The notes under the pieces: generated by a model
Databases searched by the model: none
What the model saw: the letters and a program-made list of their open reading frames with translations, nothing else
What the model was told of the DNA's origin: nothing
Shown: in pieces, positions 48,842 to 60,674 of the stretch
Position numbering within the stretch: the first letter of the stretch is position 1
How the letters are laid out: each line of letters starts with the position of its first letter
Position numbers and translations under genes: made by a program
Assembly (NCBI RefSeq): GCF_964340395.1
Contig: NC_135550.1
Location: 20,294,676 to 20,358,675, forward strand
DNA: 64,000 bases
Origin: Glandiceps talaboti
Taxonomy: Eukaryota > Hemichordata > Enteropneusta > Spengelidae
Reading direction: 5' to 3'

Positions 48842-51077
48842 AACTCATAACGTCGATTCTTTCAATGTATTTTTTTTTTACATTATTTCATTTCAAATAA
48901 TATACTATACTATACTATGTAAATAAGATTCATTTATAACACATAATGGGATATTATAATAACATAGAATCAGATGATGGGGTATCAATTATTGGCATAA
49001 TATATTTGTGTTAACTGTGTACATATGTATTTACTGGAAGTGGGAAGATTTACCACGCATAGGTTATAGTTCGACAAGATATATATGAGTTCAGAAGGAC
49101 GGTGAAGTGAAGACCACCATGATGCAATGATGGGTGACCGTACCCATACCTACATATCATTGCATATTGTCTGAGGTGTTTCAAAATTATAGTGGGTTCT
49201 GTAGTATGGGGGGGGGGGGACACGGTGTCTGTATGCTGTGTGTTGAATCATGGATGTATTCATATATAGTTGAAACAATCAGTCATTCAGATCGTCCCCG
49301 GTGATCGTCTCAATGAGACTATGCCATGTCTTGAAAACCCTGGGCCTATGAGCAAACACCATTAATATTACCATCAGCTCGTTAGTATCGTGTCTTACAT
49401 TCCTTTGTTTATCAAATAGCACGATCAGATTATGTTGCCACACCTGAACTGTCTTTCGAAGCAAATCTCCACTGTACTGTATCCTTGTATCTGACGATAT
49501 ATCGATTTCGTTTGATTGTCATTACCTAATCTGGATGCCAACGTGGTCTCTGGAGGTGTAAATCGTAATGACACCGTATAGGACCTAGACTATAGTCATT
49601 ACCCCATCACTCGCTGCTATGCGATGAAAGGGAGAAAGAACAGCCGCGTGGTCTTTACGAAATGAAATTGACGAAATGAAAGTGACAACTCGACATTGTT
49701 AAATTAGTCAATTTCATTGATTTTTATTTCATCTGTATGTCACATATTCATGGATAATCACGTATGACGTCACTTAAAACAGTTACATCTGATACGGTCA
49801 TGTGTTACATCTGATACACGATCATGTGTTGTATTTGCTTTCGTTGACAATCTACACTGACATCGACAAGAACAAATACAATTTACAACCTGTTGTTAAT
49901 GTTATATCATGTATATGGTCTATACAAATTGTACTTACTTCAACCCTGTGCCATTCTCAATCAGATAAAAAAAGGCCTCAGAATGGATAACACCTTTTTG
50001 ATCGACATACAAAAGGAGGCAAAAAAGATATAAAAGACAAATGACACAATGAAACACAGACATGTAAAAGACAGTATTTTCTTTTGCTTGTGATTGAAAT
50101 GTACAGAATATGATAGAGCTTCACAAATGTATATTCCAAGATAAGGCGTTACTTAAGTAACCATGGTAACACAAGATGTAAAATTCCCAGTATAAATAAA
50201 CGTGACAATGAAACAAATAATTAGTGTTATAAAACGTACAGTGTGACGATTAACAAACAGCCCGATGCCTGCATTCTGTTGTCATAGAGTCACGGGGCAC
50301 TATGTGAAAATATGATACCCCATATAGAACTGATAGATTCCAGGCTGTTTGGTTAAACGTATCTGATGAAAATATAAAAATTAAATGTCACTCATATACA
50401 TCAGCTTGCATAGTATAATAAGAATCATAACCTGGTAGAAAACAATATGAAAACTAAATATAGATGGAGCTGGGAGCATGTGCCTGGAGTGTATAACAGA
50501 GATACCCATCATGCTTTATACCGGAAACTGTTTCTGTCTGACACACAACAAAGTTATCAAAAGCATAAATATGTTAAAGGCACTCCGTGAGAATACACGT
50601 CTGTGTGGACTCTAAACCTCAACCAACAATTTCTACTCACAGATAAAATGAAAATGGTAGGAGTACATTCTGACAAAATCTCAGCGAAACGTGTGAGAAA
50701 TTACAGTGACTGTGAATGAGAAATGTTAATTCACAATAATGAAGATTTAGGCCGTCAGTTGCTGCGGAGTTGATCACAATAAGGCACAGTGTTCAGATAA
50801 AAATAATTTTGACCTGTCCAACAAGAATAGCTATTACAAAAATCAAGCTTTACATAAAAGATTTCAACAGGTCATACGACATTTACATTAGATAGTTCGC
50901 CCATATAGTTGCAGTTCAGAATTTCTCACACATCCACGAAAAACTGTGTTAATAATTTCTTTACAGATTGCATATATTAGCAAATTATTGTATCATCTAA
51001 TAAGCATTTATAAATGTAACTCATCATAACTGCCGACGAAATGGCCTTGATTGTGTGTGTGAGGAGTTAATCTTTAA
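48842..51077. other. Intergenic, no supported gene
   Basis: A minus frame at 49279-49464 ends KTWHSLIETITGDDLND and looks somewhat protein-like, but I recognise no family and see no clear acceptor. A perfect X-box palindrome lies at 50157-50170. A short direct repeat, GTTACATCTGATAC, lies near 49785-49815. Confidence 0.45.
50157..50170. promoter_or_regulatory. RFX X-box-like palindrome
   Basis: GTAACCATGGTAAC, a perfect palindromic match to the X-box bound by RFX factors that control cilium genes. No gene start recognised nearby, so function is open. Confidence 0.4.
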
Positions 51078-51235
51078 TCACAGGGAGCCTAGGAACCGTG
51101 TTACAAACAAACAAACAAACAAACAAACAAACAAACAAACAAATAAACAAGCAAAAAAATATGCATGGGTAAATGAAATATCATTTTAAACTCATTGATA
51201 ACTATCTATATATTATTTCAATTGTACACAGGCCC

Positions 51236-51276
<41 letters not shown>

Positions 51277-51405
51277 AGTCATGTATTTGGATAGTTATCT
51301 ATGAGTTTAAAATATTTCATTTATCCATGCATATTGTGTTTGTTTGTTTGTTTGTTTGTTTGTTTTGTTTATTCATTTTCACCACTGTTCCTGGGCAACC
51401 TGTGG
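51078..51405. mobile_element. Foldback element with AAAC/GTTT arms, about 330 bp
   Basis: Inverted arms: CACAGGGAGCCTAGGAACCG (51079) pairs with CTGTTCCTGGGCAACCTGTG (51385-51404). An (AAAC)n run pairs with (GTTT)n. ATGCATGGGTAAATGAAAT and TTTTAAACTCATTGATAACT pair with ATTTCATTTATCCATGCAT and AGTTATCTATGAGTTTAAAA. The centre is a (TA)n run at 51237-51274. Non-coding MITE-type structure; no certain target duplication. Confidence 0.75.
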
Positions 51406-53443
51406 TTTGATCAGTGGATTCCGTGGTCGAATTGCAAAGGGCATGTGAGAACAATTGTATGTCCATGGTTCAGATAGATTTCGCCAACGTAACCTTCGTT
51501 ATACCATATCACCAAAGACTCTATCGCATATAATCCATAGATAAACTATTAGTGACACATGTGCCTCAGTTACGTAAATATTACGTCACGAGGAATTTCC
51601 AGACAGTCGAATTGATACCTGTCTGGAATCCATCTCGCTCTAAATGGATAAAAAAAATTATCATTTCAAGAAATAAGTTAAATCTGGAAAGTGTAAACTT
51701 TCAAATAAGTTGGCATGATCTGGTTCGTTCATGTAGTTTTTAAAACTATTCAAACAGTCAGTCAAACAAGGCTAATAATATGATAGTGCAAATTAAAGTC
51801 ATTTCTCTAAAAATCTCTCATAAAATATGAAACACAAATGGAAATAAAAAGCAAACAGTCATACCTATACAGAAAAGAGATAATGTTTAATGTTAAATGC
51901 ATATTTCATAATGCAATGATTTTCCCTGAAATGGAATTATCTACGAAATTATAGCTAGACTGTCACTAGCATTTTTGATCTCATTTCTGTTTATTAAAAT
52001 ATTGATAGCCGTAGAAAACAGTGGGTAAAGGGTCACACAGTCGCTGAAAATAGAAAAGGCCCATACGCACAAGCGAACGAGCCTTATTATTTTGCTCTGC
52101 ATACACGAACGTGTATTTAGTCATTTATTTATTTATTTATTTAGTTATGATTTATGCGTGTACTAGTCTTTTGTGTATCACAACTTTTTCATTTTTTGAA
52201 TAAAAATGTAATTATACATATTTTGCTATTAAAAGGGCTTTGTTTCGACACGTTCTGTGACTATGTTTCATAGCTTTGACGGTATTAGATTTACAATTTG
52301 GATTAGTCTGGTGGCTCGGAAGACCAGCTGCCCCAAGTGAATATATACATTTCTCAGTTAAAATCACCAATTTGTTTTTTATCAAAATAAATACCATTCA
52401 GTGAAAATATGCCCATTACACGGCGGATTGTTGAATTCTTTGTAATCACATTTTCCTTTTGTTGTATGTTTTAATCAACGACAACATTTGGTCTCTTAAT
52501 GATATAAAATACTTTTTACTATTATAGTTAAAGTGGACATCTTTTGAAAAGGCTAATTATAAATCGTTGAATATTGTTTAGATGAAACGTTAATATATCA
52601 CCTGTTAAGATAAATTACAGTTTGAAGTGACCCTTTTCAATATTAACAAAGTGTGGGTGTTTAACAATGTCAGTGGTACTGCAGGATGGTGCGTTTTATC
52701 TCCCAGCTGGCCGCGTTGACAATCCGTCGCCATCTTGTTACAAACGGCAAACGTTCAAATTTGTTATCTGACAGCCAAGTCAATGGTAACGTCAGGCCGG
52801 AAATATTTGTGTGACGGAACAACAGAAAAGTTGGCAACTACATGCAAATTTATCCACACTACATCGTTAAAACAAAGAGAGGAATTCAAATATTAATTGA
52901 GTTGGGATGAAAAAAAAATATGACAATATTGTAAATTGTGTTTATGACTATGAGTTTCGTTGACAGCTTGAATATGTCACGTGCAAAACAGCATAACAAT
53001 ACGGTTTGGAGACCACTTTCGAAAAGGGTACACAATCGTGCATATCATCGTTTTTACGATAACCAGTACCAACATTTCGTTCTGGGGTACACTAGGGAGA
53101 CGACAGTGCCCCATTCAACGGAATATTGGTTTAGCATTTACCTATATCATGTCAGCGTTAGTATATTAACTAAATGTACATGACGTAACAGTCCACTGTA
53201 CGTGTTTTAAACCATAAATTAGCTGACAGTTTCATCATGTGCCCTATTTACACAGAAAATATTCAACTCGAATCATAATTATCCCTGATAAGACATGAGT
53301 ATGTTACATGGAAAAAAACTGTATTATATCCATATTTCAGTTATTACTGTGTGTCTGATGTCTTATTTTAAGTTGTGCCCCTTATCAGTTAATCAAATAA
53401 TCGATTGAACACACATCGGCTGTAAGTCTATATATACAAACAT
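51406..53443. other. Intergenic / 3' flank of the sulfotransferase gene
   Basis: No gene supported. At 52700-52740 a G+C-richer patch carries CAAGATGGCGACGGATTG on the minus strand, a YY1-type start context opening a 42-codon frame with no clear continuation; it could be a small promoter. Confidence 0.4.
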
Positions 53444-54364
53444 TTACAGCTCGTAGACGAAGTGAATTCCTCTTTTTCGTAGCTCTGCCTCGACTTTTTC
53501 GTCGAAATCTTTGCTCTGTTCCTCGGTGAAATGGTTCTTCCAGTCGCCGACGATTCCTTTCCTGAAGAAGGGTGATTTCTTCGAATCGTAAAAGACCTTA
53601 GGTATAACCACTTTATCTTTCCCGTTCTGACGAAGCTCTTGAAATCCACAGGACTCGGAGACTTTTTGAATCGTTTCTTCGCTGACTGGTTTGTCTAAAA
53701 ATGTAGCCACCATATGAAGTACGGATGGGAAATCTAATTTCATTTGTTCGTAGGTAACATATAACATATCTACTTTGTCGCTATTTTCTAGCCAGCCTGA
53801 CACGTGCTGCATCCATGATCCATATATAACCTCACCATCAATGAAGTCTTTGATAAATCTATTCCAAGAATCGTCCGATTGCAGGAAATGATATCCACGG
53901 ATCATATGGAAAAGGGATACACAACTGTCTTTCGGGTTCCTAGCGACATAAATAATTTTACATTGTTTACTCGTACTCTCACCACTTTGCTTTGCTTGTT
54001 TAGGGAAGAAAGCAAACGGTAAATGACTCTTCATAAGGCGTGGTGAGGCTGACTTGGCACACTTATCGTGGCCTTCGACACCGGGAAGACTCGGTATATC
54101 CAGCACTGGTACGCGACCCTTTTTGCTACGTCTACAAGTTCCCCAATTATTATACATCATGGAGAGAGCAATCTGAAGCCAGGTAGTGCCGGATTTCGGA
54201 AAACCAACGATGAAAACATCATCACTTCGTACGTTGAAGTTTTCAATTTTCTCCATTAATTTGCTATCGACTATGATTGGTAATGGAAGGCCCTTATAAC
54301 GGGACATAGTACTTCCATATTGTCCTAGGTTACCTACCATGGATAAAAGAGTTGATAGATCCAT
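53444..54364 (-). CDS. Cytosolic sulfotransferase (SULT family), single exon
   Basis: A 306-residue protein that should transfer sulfate from PAPS to a hydroxyl or amine of a small molecule in the cytosol. All key motifs are present in order: the PAPS 5'-phosphosulfate loop FIVGFPKSGTTWLQ (51-64, K57), the catalytic histidine in KSHLPF (H114), the 3'-phosphate site IIYVARNPKDSCVS (R142, S150) and the C-terminal RKGIVGDWKNHFTEEQ (268-283). Length is normal for SULT1/2-type enzymes (about 285-310). The first 20 residues are weakly conserved, so a slightly later start is possible, but the ATG is followed by an unbroken frame. No signal peptide. Vertebrate SULT genes have several introns, so the lack of any here suggests a retrocopy-derived or intron-lost gene. 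Substrate cannot be told from sequence. Confidence 0.93.
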   Translation of the reverse strand: MDLSTLLSMVGNLGQYGSTMSRYKGLPLPIIVDSKLMEKIENFNVRSDDVFIVGFPKSGTTWLQIALSMMYNNWGTCRRSKKGRVPVLDIPSLPGVEGHDKCAKSASPRLMKSHLPFAFFPKQAKQSGESTSKQCKIIYVARNPKDSCVSLFHMIRGYHFLQSDDSWNRFIKDFIDGEVIYGSWMQHVSGWLENSDKVDMLYVTYEQMKLDFPSVLHMVATFLDKPVSEETIQKVSESCGFQELRQNGKDKVVIPKVFYDSKKSPFFRKGIVGDWKNHFTEEQSKDFDEKVEAELRKRGIHFVYEL

Positions 54365-54600
54365 GCTTTCGGGTTCCAGTAAATTGAAGCGGTGCCTAAT
54401 TTTCTAACGTTGGACCAAGATGGCAGATATGGCCTACAGGTTGTCGTCCGCAAGGTAACGGCAATGGATGTATGATATTAATAACCACTAACTCCCAGTA
54501 TTGCGATTGTGTCAGCTGTTCTGATTGGTCGACTTGTGTTTGTTCTATAAAATAAAGACAGATTATTACCATACTGCATGATGTATTTGTCAACAAATAT
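54365..54600. promoter_or_regulatory. Sulfotransferase 5' flank, possible divergent start
   Basis: Upstream of the sulfotransferase ATG. On the plus strand, CCAAGATGGCAGATATGG (54415 on) puts an ATG at 54420 in a YY1-type context and is followed by a donor CAAG|GTAACG after 54454. This could be the 35-nt start of an unseen plus-strand gene. No further exon is recognised. Confidence 0.3.
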
Positions 54601-57600
54601 GACGTATTGGATACTCGACCGACGCTTGGAAACCTGGTGGAGTACATGTCAAATGTTAAATAGACACAAATACCTTGATATAAAATAAAGAAATGAACGC
54701 AGTGTTATTATTTCCCTAGGAAAATGCTCTCGTGCCGTGGGCGAATCAGAGAAAGGATATCGTTAGAAGGAAAGATTTTGGACATCCAACGTATGGACCC
54801 ACCAGCAATATGTCATATTCAAATGAAGTCAGTGTGGCTATTTATGTGAAACTGACGTCAAACATGCACATTGAAAGAGACAAGACTAACAGTTAGCTTA
54901 GAATTGGCAGCAGTTGTGTGTAATATCCGTCGCATATCACCGGTACAATTTATATGACACAAAGTTGGTCTAGTCTACCCAATCTGCCAACAGGCAATGC
55001 AGTAAAAACTATCTAGTTGAACACTTTATACGTCATTGTCCACACCCTTACATTCATGGTGAAATAATGTCCTTCTATCTATTGCTAGGTGATTATACCC
55101 GTTATAAATGATGCTTCTTTAATACAGCTATCAATATACCACTAACACTTCATGGTTACCCCAGTAACAGCATTGACACACCATTAGATCATTTTGGGCA
55201 AATTGCCCGCTTCTGCTTCTCAAATGATTAACGTGTTGCTCTGAGTTTCGTATGATACAGAAAGAAAACAACGCTAGACTCATTGCAAACAAGGAACATA
55301 ACCTATTAATATATGCAATGTGGGCTGTGAGATAAATAAGGGCCATTGCCAGTTAGTATGGAGATTATCTATTATATTAGGGGTCAACGTGTGTATGACG
55401 AATTGGTACACAAGATGAGACAATTCGTTGTAATTATTTGTCAACAGAGTATATATCCTATGTATCTATTCGTATAAATTTAAGTACATGTCGATACATC
55501 GCCACATGTACGTTCCAAATTGATATAAACGAGGTGCCACTGTCTGCTGTAGTACGATAATGTAACACGGATATGTGAGGAAACGACGTGTACATTGTGA
55601 TACAAATCGTGAAATTATCATCTACATTGAAGTACACATCCTATATGTACATGTAACTACTAGTATCTCTATTCCGTCAGTATACGTGTCAATACATCGT
55701 CGTATCCCAAAATGATAGATATCCAACTCATCCATTCATGTGTCACGTTTGAATGAATATATTTGATACTGAGTTGACTAGATTGTATTTTAGTGATAGT
55801 TGTAATTTGGCAGAGTTTGAACAATCACTTTAATATATATTCAGTCTGATTCTAATTACTACATGTTGGTCTCCTTGATAAGTACACTAAAGTCTGGTGT
55901 TTGTAGAAAATCACGAGTCTAACAAAAAAAACATTGTTTATTATCTGATTGATAAATCATATTTACTTACGTTTCTGTTTTGTTTGATAGTTTATTCAGT
56001 AATTTATCATGTCTAGGTTGACAGAATTGTATTTAGTTAACCTAAATGGATGTACTGGTCAACGAACTAATGTAGTAAAATAGGTAAACTAACCACCCCT
56101 AAATTTGACCTTGAACGTGTGGTTAAATATGTCACCATTTCCTTCGTTCTTTCCATATACCACAATGAGTTTTGTTTGTAATAGTTTATCCTTTTTTTCT
56201 AAAACTACACGAACTAGTAACTTTTAATTCTGTTTGTAAAAGGTGTGTTCTGTCATTACATACTAGTTGACGGTTGTCTGGCGAGAACTGTGTGCATATA
56301 GAATGTCAAGAATTCAAGGTGTTTCGAACAACATAAACGATCCCAAAAATGACGAAAATTATTCTGTTAAAAAACCTGAGTCATTTTATAATTTAGAATA
56401 TATAACATGACAAATTGGTTCAGGCTGATGAGTTTATGGGTTAAATAAGAGTTCGAGTGTTTTCACACATGCGATGCGAAAATGGACATGGGTTGTCGTT
56501 TACATACGTCAAGACAAGCGCGTTTTTTTGGATTCATACTCGTTCCGTAGTAACCGAAGAATTTTCGATTGGAAACTATCTACATTTGTAAAAAGCTTGC
56601 AGGTGGTTACATGGACACATGACGCATGTAAATGAACTTGGCAATGATTCCTAACTAGCTTGTAATGATAATGGTATTGTATCCATAATTAATGGTAGAG
56701 TAAACATTCAGTACAAGTAAAGGGCATACATATTCAGTTAAACCATATGGTTATATTACATCATAATATCTGACTGTGAATATTTTACATTTACTATTGA
56801 CCCATTTTTTTGTGCTAAAACAGATCGTCGTCTAGTTCGAGGGCAATTTTTCTCACCACTGCTGCTTTTTCCTTTTCATCGTTTAAATCATTTACAGTCT
56901 AAAAATCGAAATTATAATCAACACAGGACTAACTAACTAACGATATAACAATCCGCTAAGATAATGTATGACAACATTATGTCTAGTACCAAGATTTTCT
57001 GTCGCGCCTGACAACGCTGTTTATACATAAGGTCAAACAGTATAAATTGTATTATTGTGAACATATAATTAATGTGTGAAATTCTCCAATCCGCCGAAAT
57101 GTTGTGTGAAAAACAGTACAATGATGAAAATGCCGTGGTGAAAACTTTATGTAATGGTCTACCGATTTCAAACACGGTCTAGATCTTGTAAATACCTTTC
57201 AATCATAAAATAGGCCAATTGATCAAGGGCAGATTAATACAGTAAAGACGCCCGAGTGAGTTTCATTTGTTGGGAGTATGACAATGCTCCCATTGTAGTA
57301 AAACGAAGCCATCGTTAGGATCTTTGTATGTATTAAATATGTTACAGCTTGTAACGTTTCTACCAAATCTCTATGATACTGTCTACATACATAAATATTC
57401 AAAGTGTGCCCTTTCTTTTCAACTTTTGACCTGCATTTCAGGCCCGCAAATACGGTTGTAATCATCACTGTCATTGGCCATTAAACAGCCTTTATACACC
57501 AGTCATGTGACTGTAGATATCAAGCTAGCAGTAAGGCCGATTCTCTCTATTCTACATAATATGTGCCCCTGATAGATAATCATTATACCTGTTAAGCCAT

Positions 57601-59767
57601 TATAAATAGATAGCCGCCTATAAAAACTGCCTGCACTCGTTTCATTGTTACACACGTTATGTCCACTTTAATCGTATGTGAACAGAGGTCAAATTCTTGG
57701 CGACCCATTGGGCTTGACAATTGACAGAAAGAGCTGGAAACCTCTATCTCGTCCACATTATTGCAATTCAATTTGCTCCTGTGTACTAAGGCGTTGTATA
57801 GAAACACAATGTAGAGAAGTTCACAACAACAAGAAGAAGTGGTAGCAACTGACGCTAGACAGTGAAATAAAAAATTGTACTTTCGATTTGACAAAATATT
57901 TTTCGATAGAAATCGTGATATTGATTGTGAAATATGAAACAGTGCTAGAAAGACATAACAATCAAGTACATCACTTCTATGTACACATATATGAAGCATA
58001 ATATAAACGTGTAGTTTGTCACGATTCTTGCCGTAATCAGTAAAAGGTCGACATACATGTATACAGTCATATTGTCCATGCCTAGGAACAGCTAAGAGTC
58101 AATTGTTGACCCACTCGTACTCACATAGTCTCGTCACTGTAACATCTGTATTGATACTATTCAACAATTCCACAATCGCTGCATCTCAGACATCTACTCT
58201 CTAAACCGATCGTAATGACCTTTGTATGTCATCCAAACCCTTGATACAACGACGAGTGATAGTCCGGTACACAGAGATAGACAGACAGACCTTCATTCAA
58301 ATTTAACAACGCATACCGACTCGCAGTGCACGCAGACTACACCGTACTACTACGTGACAGTCTGCGACAAGCACTCAAACCGTTACAGCTGGAATTCTCG
58401 CGTGAAAGGCACATCCCCAGTGTCCTGCAGAACACTATATACATGTAATAGACACTTAAATCAACGAAACCTATTGAAATAAATCATACCATTTATCCCT
58501 GGCAAGCTTCGGGTCCCTGGCCGTACTTGTGAACACAAATTGAATATATGGGCCTTTGACATTTATTTCGCGACTAAATAATGTGATAACCCTTGGCTTT
58601 CCAGATATGTGAAAGTACTTTGCAAGTGAGAACGCATTGATGCCAAGAGTCCAGTAATGTAAGGCATTATGACAACCCCTTTTCATCACGCAATAACACG
58701 TACCTATAAAAGTACATCTGTGTCGAAGAATTGCCACCGACAGTGAGGATTATAATTGTAGTCACTGCATACATGTACAAGGCTGTCGACATTAGTGTGC
58801 CCTGCTGTGTGAACGAACATTGAGTGTGTGTATTCAGAGCTAGTTGTTTTCAAACTCTTTGTATGTCAAAACATTGGGTGACGTCATATATAAGATGGCT
58901 ATTATATGTTAAATAACCCATGATGTTGTATTATACTTGGATGCAAAACGGCGTATGTTACACAACTTCAACTGGTTATTTTTCTGTGACGTTACTTTGT
59001 CATGTAATCACAAAAAAATACTTTGTATGTCATTTTGAGGTCTTGGAGTTAAATAAATATCGGTACTACTACATTACGAAAACATACATGTAAAACTTAA
59101 ATTATTAAAGATAATGATATTGATAAATGTAAACCATTCTTGTTGTACTTCAATATACATTTATTGTATATCAATAACTATACATGCTAGTCATATGTCT
59201 GTCTTAGAATTGTAGACACATGTATGTTCATCCTATGACTAAATGCTACGTGTCTGATTTACAGAACTGTAAAACAACCAATTACTGATCATGCTGATTG
59301 TCAATAGACAAAATAAAGTATTCATTCGTGATATGTGAATACAATGTACTCGTACGCACGTTTTATGTACATTTACACATTGTGGAAATTAATGAATACA
59401 GTAATGTAGAAATCACACCCTATAAAAAGACCGTTTCAGTCTTCACAGTATTTGCATAGGTAGTCTGAATTCAAGGTCCAGTCGTCGTGTAACCATGGTA
59501 ACCACTCGTTGAACAACGACTGGATCTTTCAGACTATTGCATAGGAAGACACAAATGTATAGGAGTGTTTTTGCTTTGGTTAGGATGTTAGAGTTGCACC
59601 TGGATATCGCACGGGCATTGTTTATGATTTCATTAATACGCAAAGCCAGTAAGTACATGGTGATGATGATGTAATCGAATATATCGATTTGTGTATCTAT
59701 GATAGTTATATACTAGCTTCTACGTGCATATTTTGGTTAGAAATGTATGATTGCGTAACGTTACGAT
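54601..59767. other. Gene-poor intergenic region
   Basis: About 5 kb without a supportable gene. Open frames at 57592-57999 (minus, 135 codons), 58471-58737 (minus) and 58222-58482 (plus) match nothing I know and lack exon context. A perfect X-box palindrome lies at 59489-59502. Confidence 0.5.
59489..59502. promoter_or_regulatory. RFX X-box-like palindrome
   Basis: GTAACCATGGTAAC, identical to the site at 50157. No nearby gene recognised. Confidence 0.4.
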
Positions 59768-59851
59768 ACATACATACATACATACATGCATGCATGCATG
59801 CATGCATGCATACATACATACATACATACATACATACATACATACATACAT

Positions 59852-59922
<71 letters not shown>

Positions 59923-60005
59923 TACATACATACATACATACATACATACATACATACATACATACATACATACATACATACATACATACATACATACATA
60001 CATAG
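59768..60005. repeat. (TACA)n(TGCA)n(GACA)n(TACA)n compound microsatellite
   Basis: About 240 bp of tetramers in blocks, with a GACA core flanked by TACA on both sides. Open frames on both strands are repeat products. Confidence 0.97.
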
Positions 60006-60332
60006 TAACACACACAGACACACACACCAGGTCATAGGGGCGTGTATTATTTCTTTAATAGATTGTTGTTTTCCTTGTCTACTGGCTAAATCTTCGTATA
60101 GCAATGTTTTGACTTATAAGCTTATACAATGTATGTATTATCCCTACCTTTTGGGTTATCTCTTCTAGCGGAACGTATATAAATTTGTAAATTATCAGGA
60201 TTCGTTTGCTATTTTTCCATAGAAACAACAACAATCTATAATACGTGTCCCTATGCACCTTGTACGCATCGAAAGTAAACGTTCATCTTGTGACTATAAC
60301 ACTCCGGGGTAAACGTACCGGATGTAACTCGT

Positions 60333-60576
60333 TGCGATAATTAATCCAAAATTATTCAGGTTTAAGATTGACAACCGTATCACCTATAGAACTCAACGAG
60401 AGAAAACTGTGAATTTCGACAAGTATATGTACTTACTCATCTTACATTACGTCAACGCCTAATGTAAGATGAGTAAGTACATATACTTGTCGAAATTCAC
60501 AGTTTTCTCTCGTTGAGTTCTATAGGTGATACGGTTGTCAATCTTAAACCTGAATAATTTTGGATTAATTATCGCA
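60333..60576. repeat. Perfect palindrome, 117-bp arms, 10-nt loop
   Basis: The left arm (60333-60449) and right arm (60460-60576) are exact reverse complements over all 117 positions by manual comparison; the loop is CGTCAACGCC. Arms start TGCGATAATTAATCCAAAAT. A 23-bp piece covering the loop and the right-arm start (60449-60471) recurs inverted at 60652-60674. No coding capacity or transposon ends recognised. Confidence 0.95.
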
Positions 60577-60651
60577 TCAATCCTCCTTGCACACATACAT
60601 GCATTTACCATGTTTACAATGTTACCATAAAGCCTCACCACCAGGGGTCAC

Positions 60652-60674
60652 CATCTTACATTAGGCGTTGACGT
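60652..60674. repeat. Inverted copy of palindrome centre
   Basis: CATCTTACATTAGGCGTTGA and on is the exact complement of 60449-60471. It links the palindrome to this downstream site, as expected from template switching. Confidence 0.85.

Noticed and set aside
57592-57999. 135-codon minus frame
   Set aside because: Cysteine- and hydrophobic-rich without any recognisable domain, exon signals or neighbours; treated as chance.
58471-58737. 88-codon minus frame
   Set aside because: Reads smoothly but matches no family I know and lacks gene context.
59443-59658. 71-codon minus frame and an alternative frame ending EWLPWLHDDW...
   Set aside because: Tryptophan-rich ending is curious, but an in-frame stop lies just upstream, no clear acceptor is present, and an X-box palindrome overlaps it.
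59689-60168. 159-codon plus frame and 132-codon minus frame
   Set aside because: Same reason: TACA and GACA tetramers. No unique protein sequence beyond the repeat.
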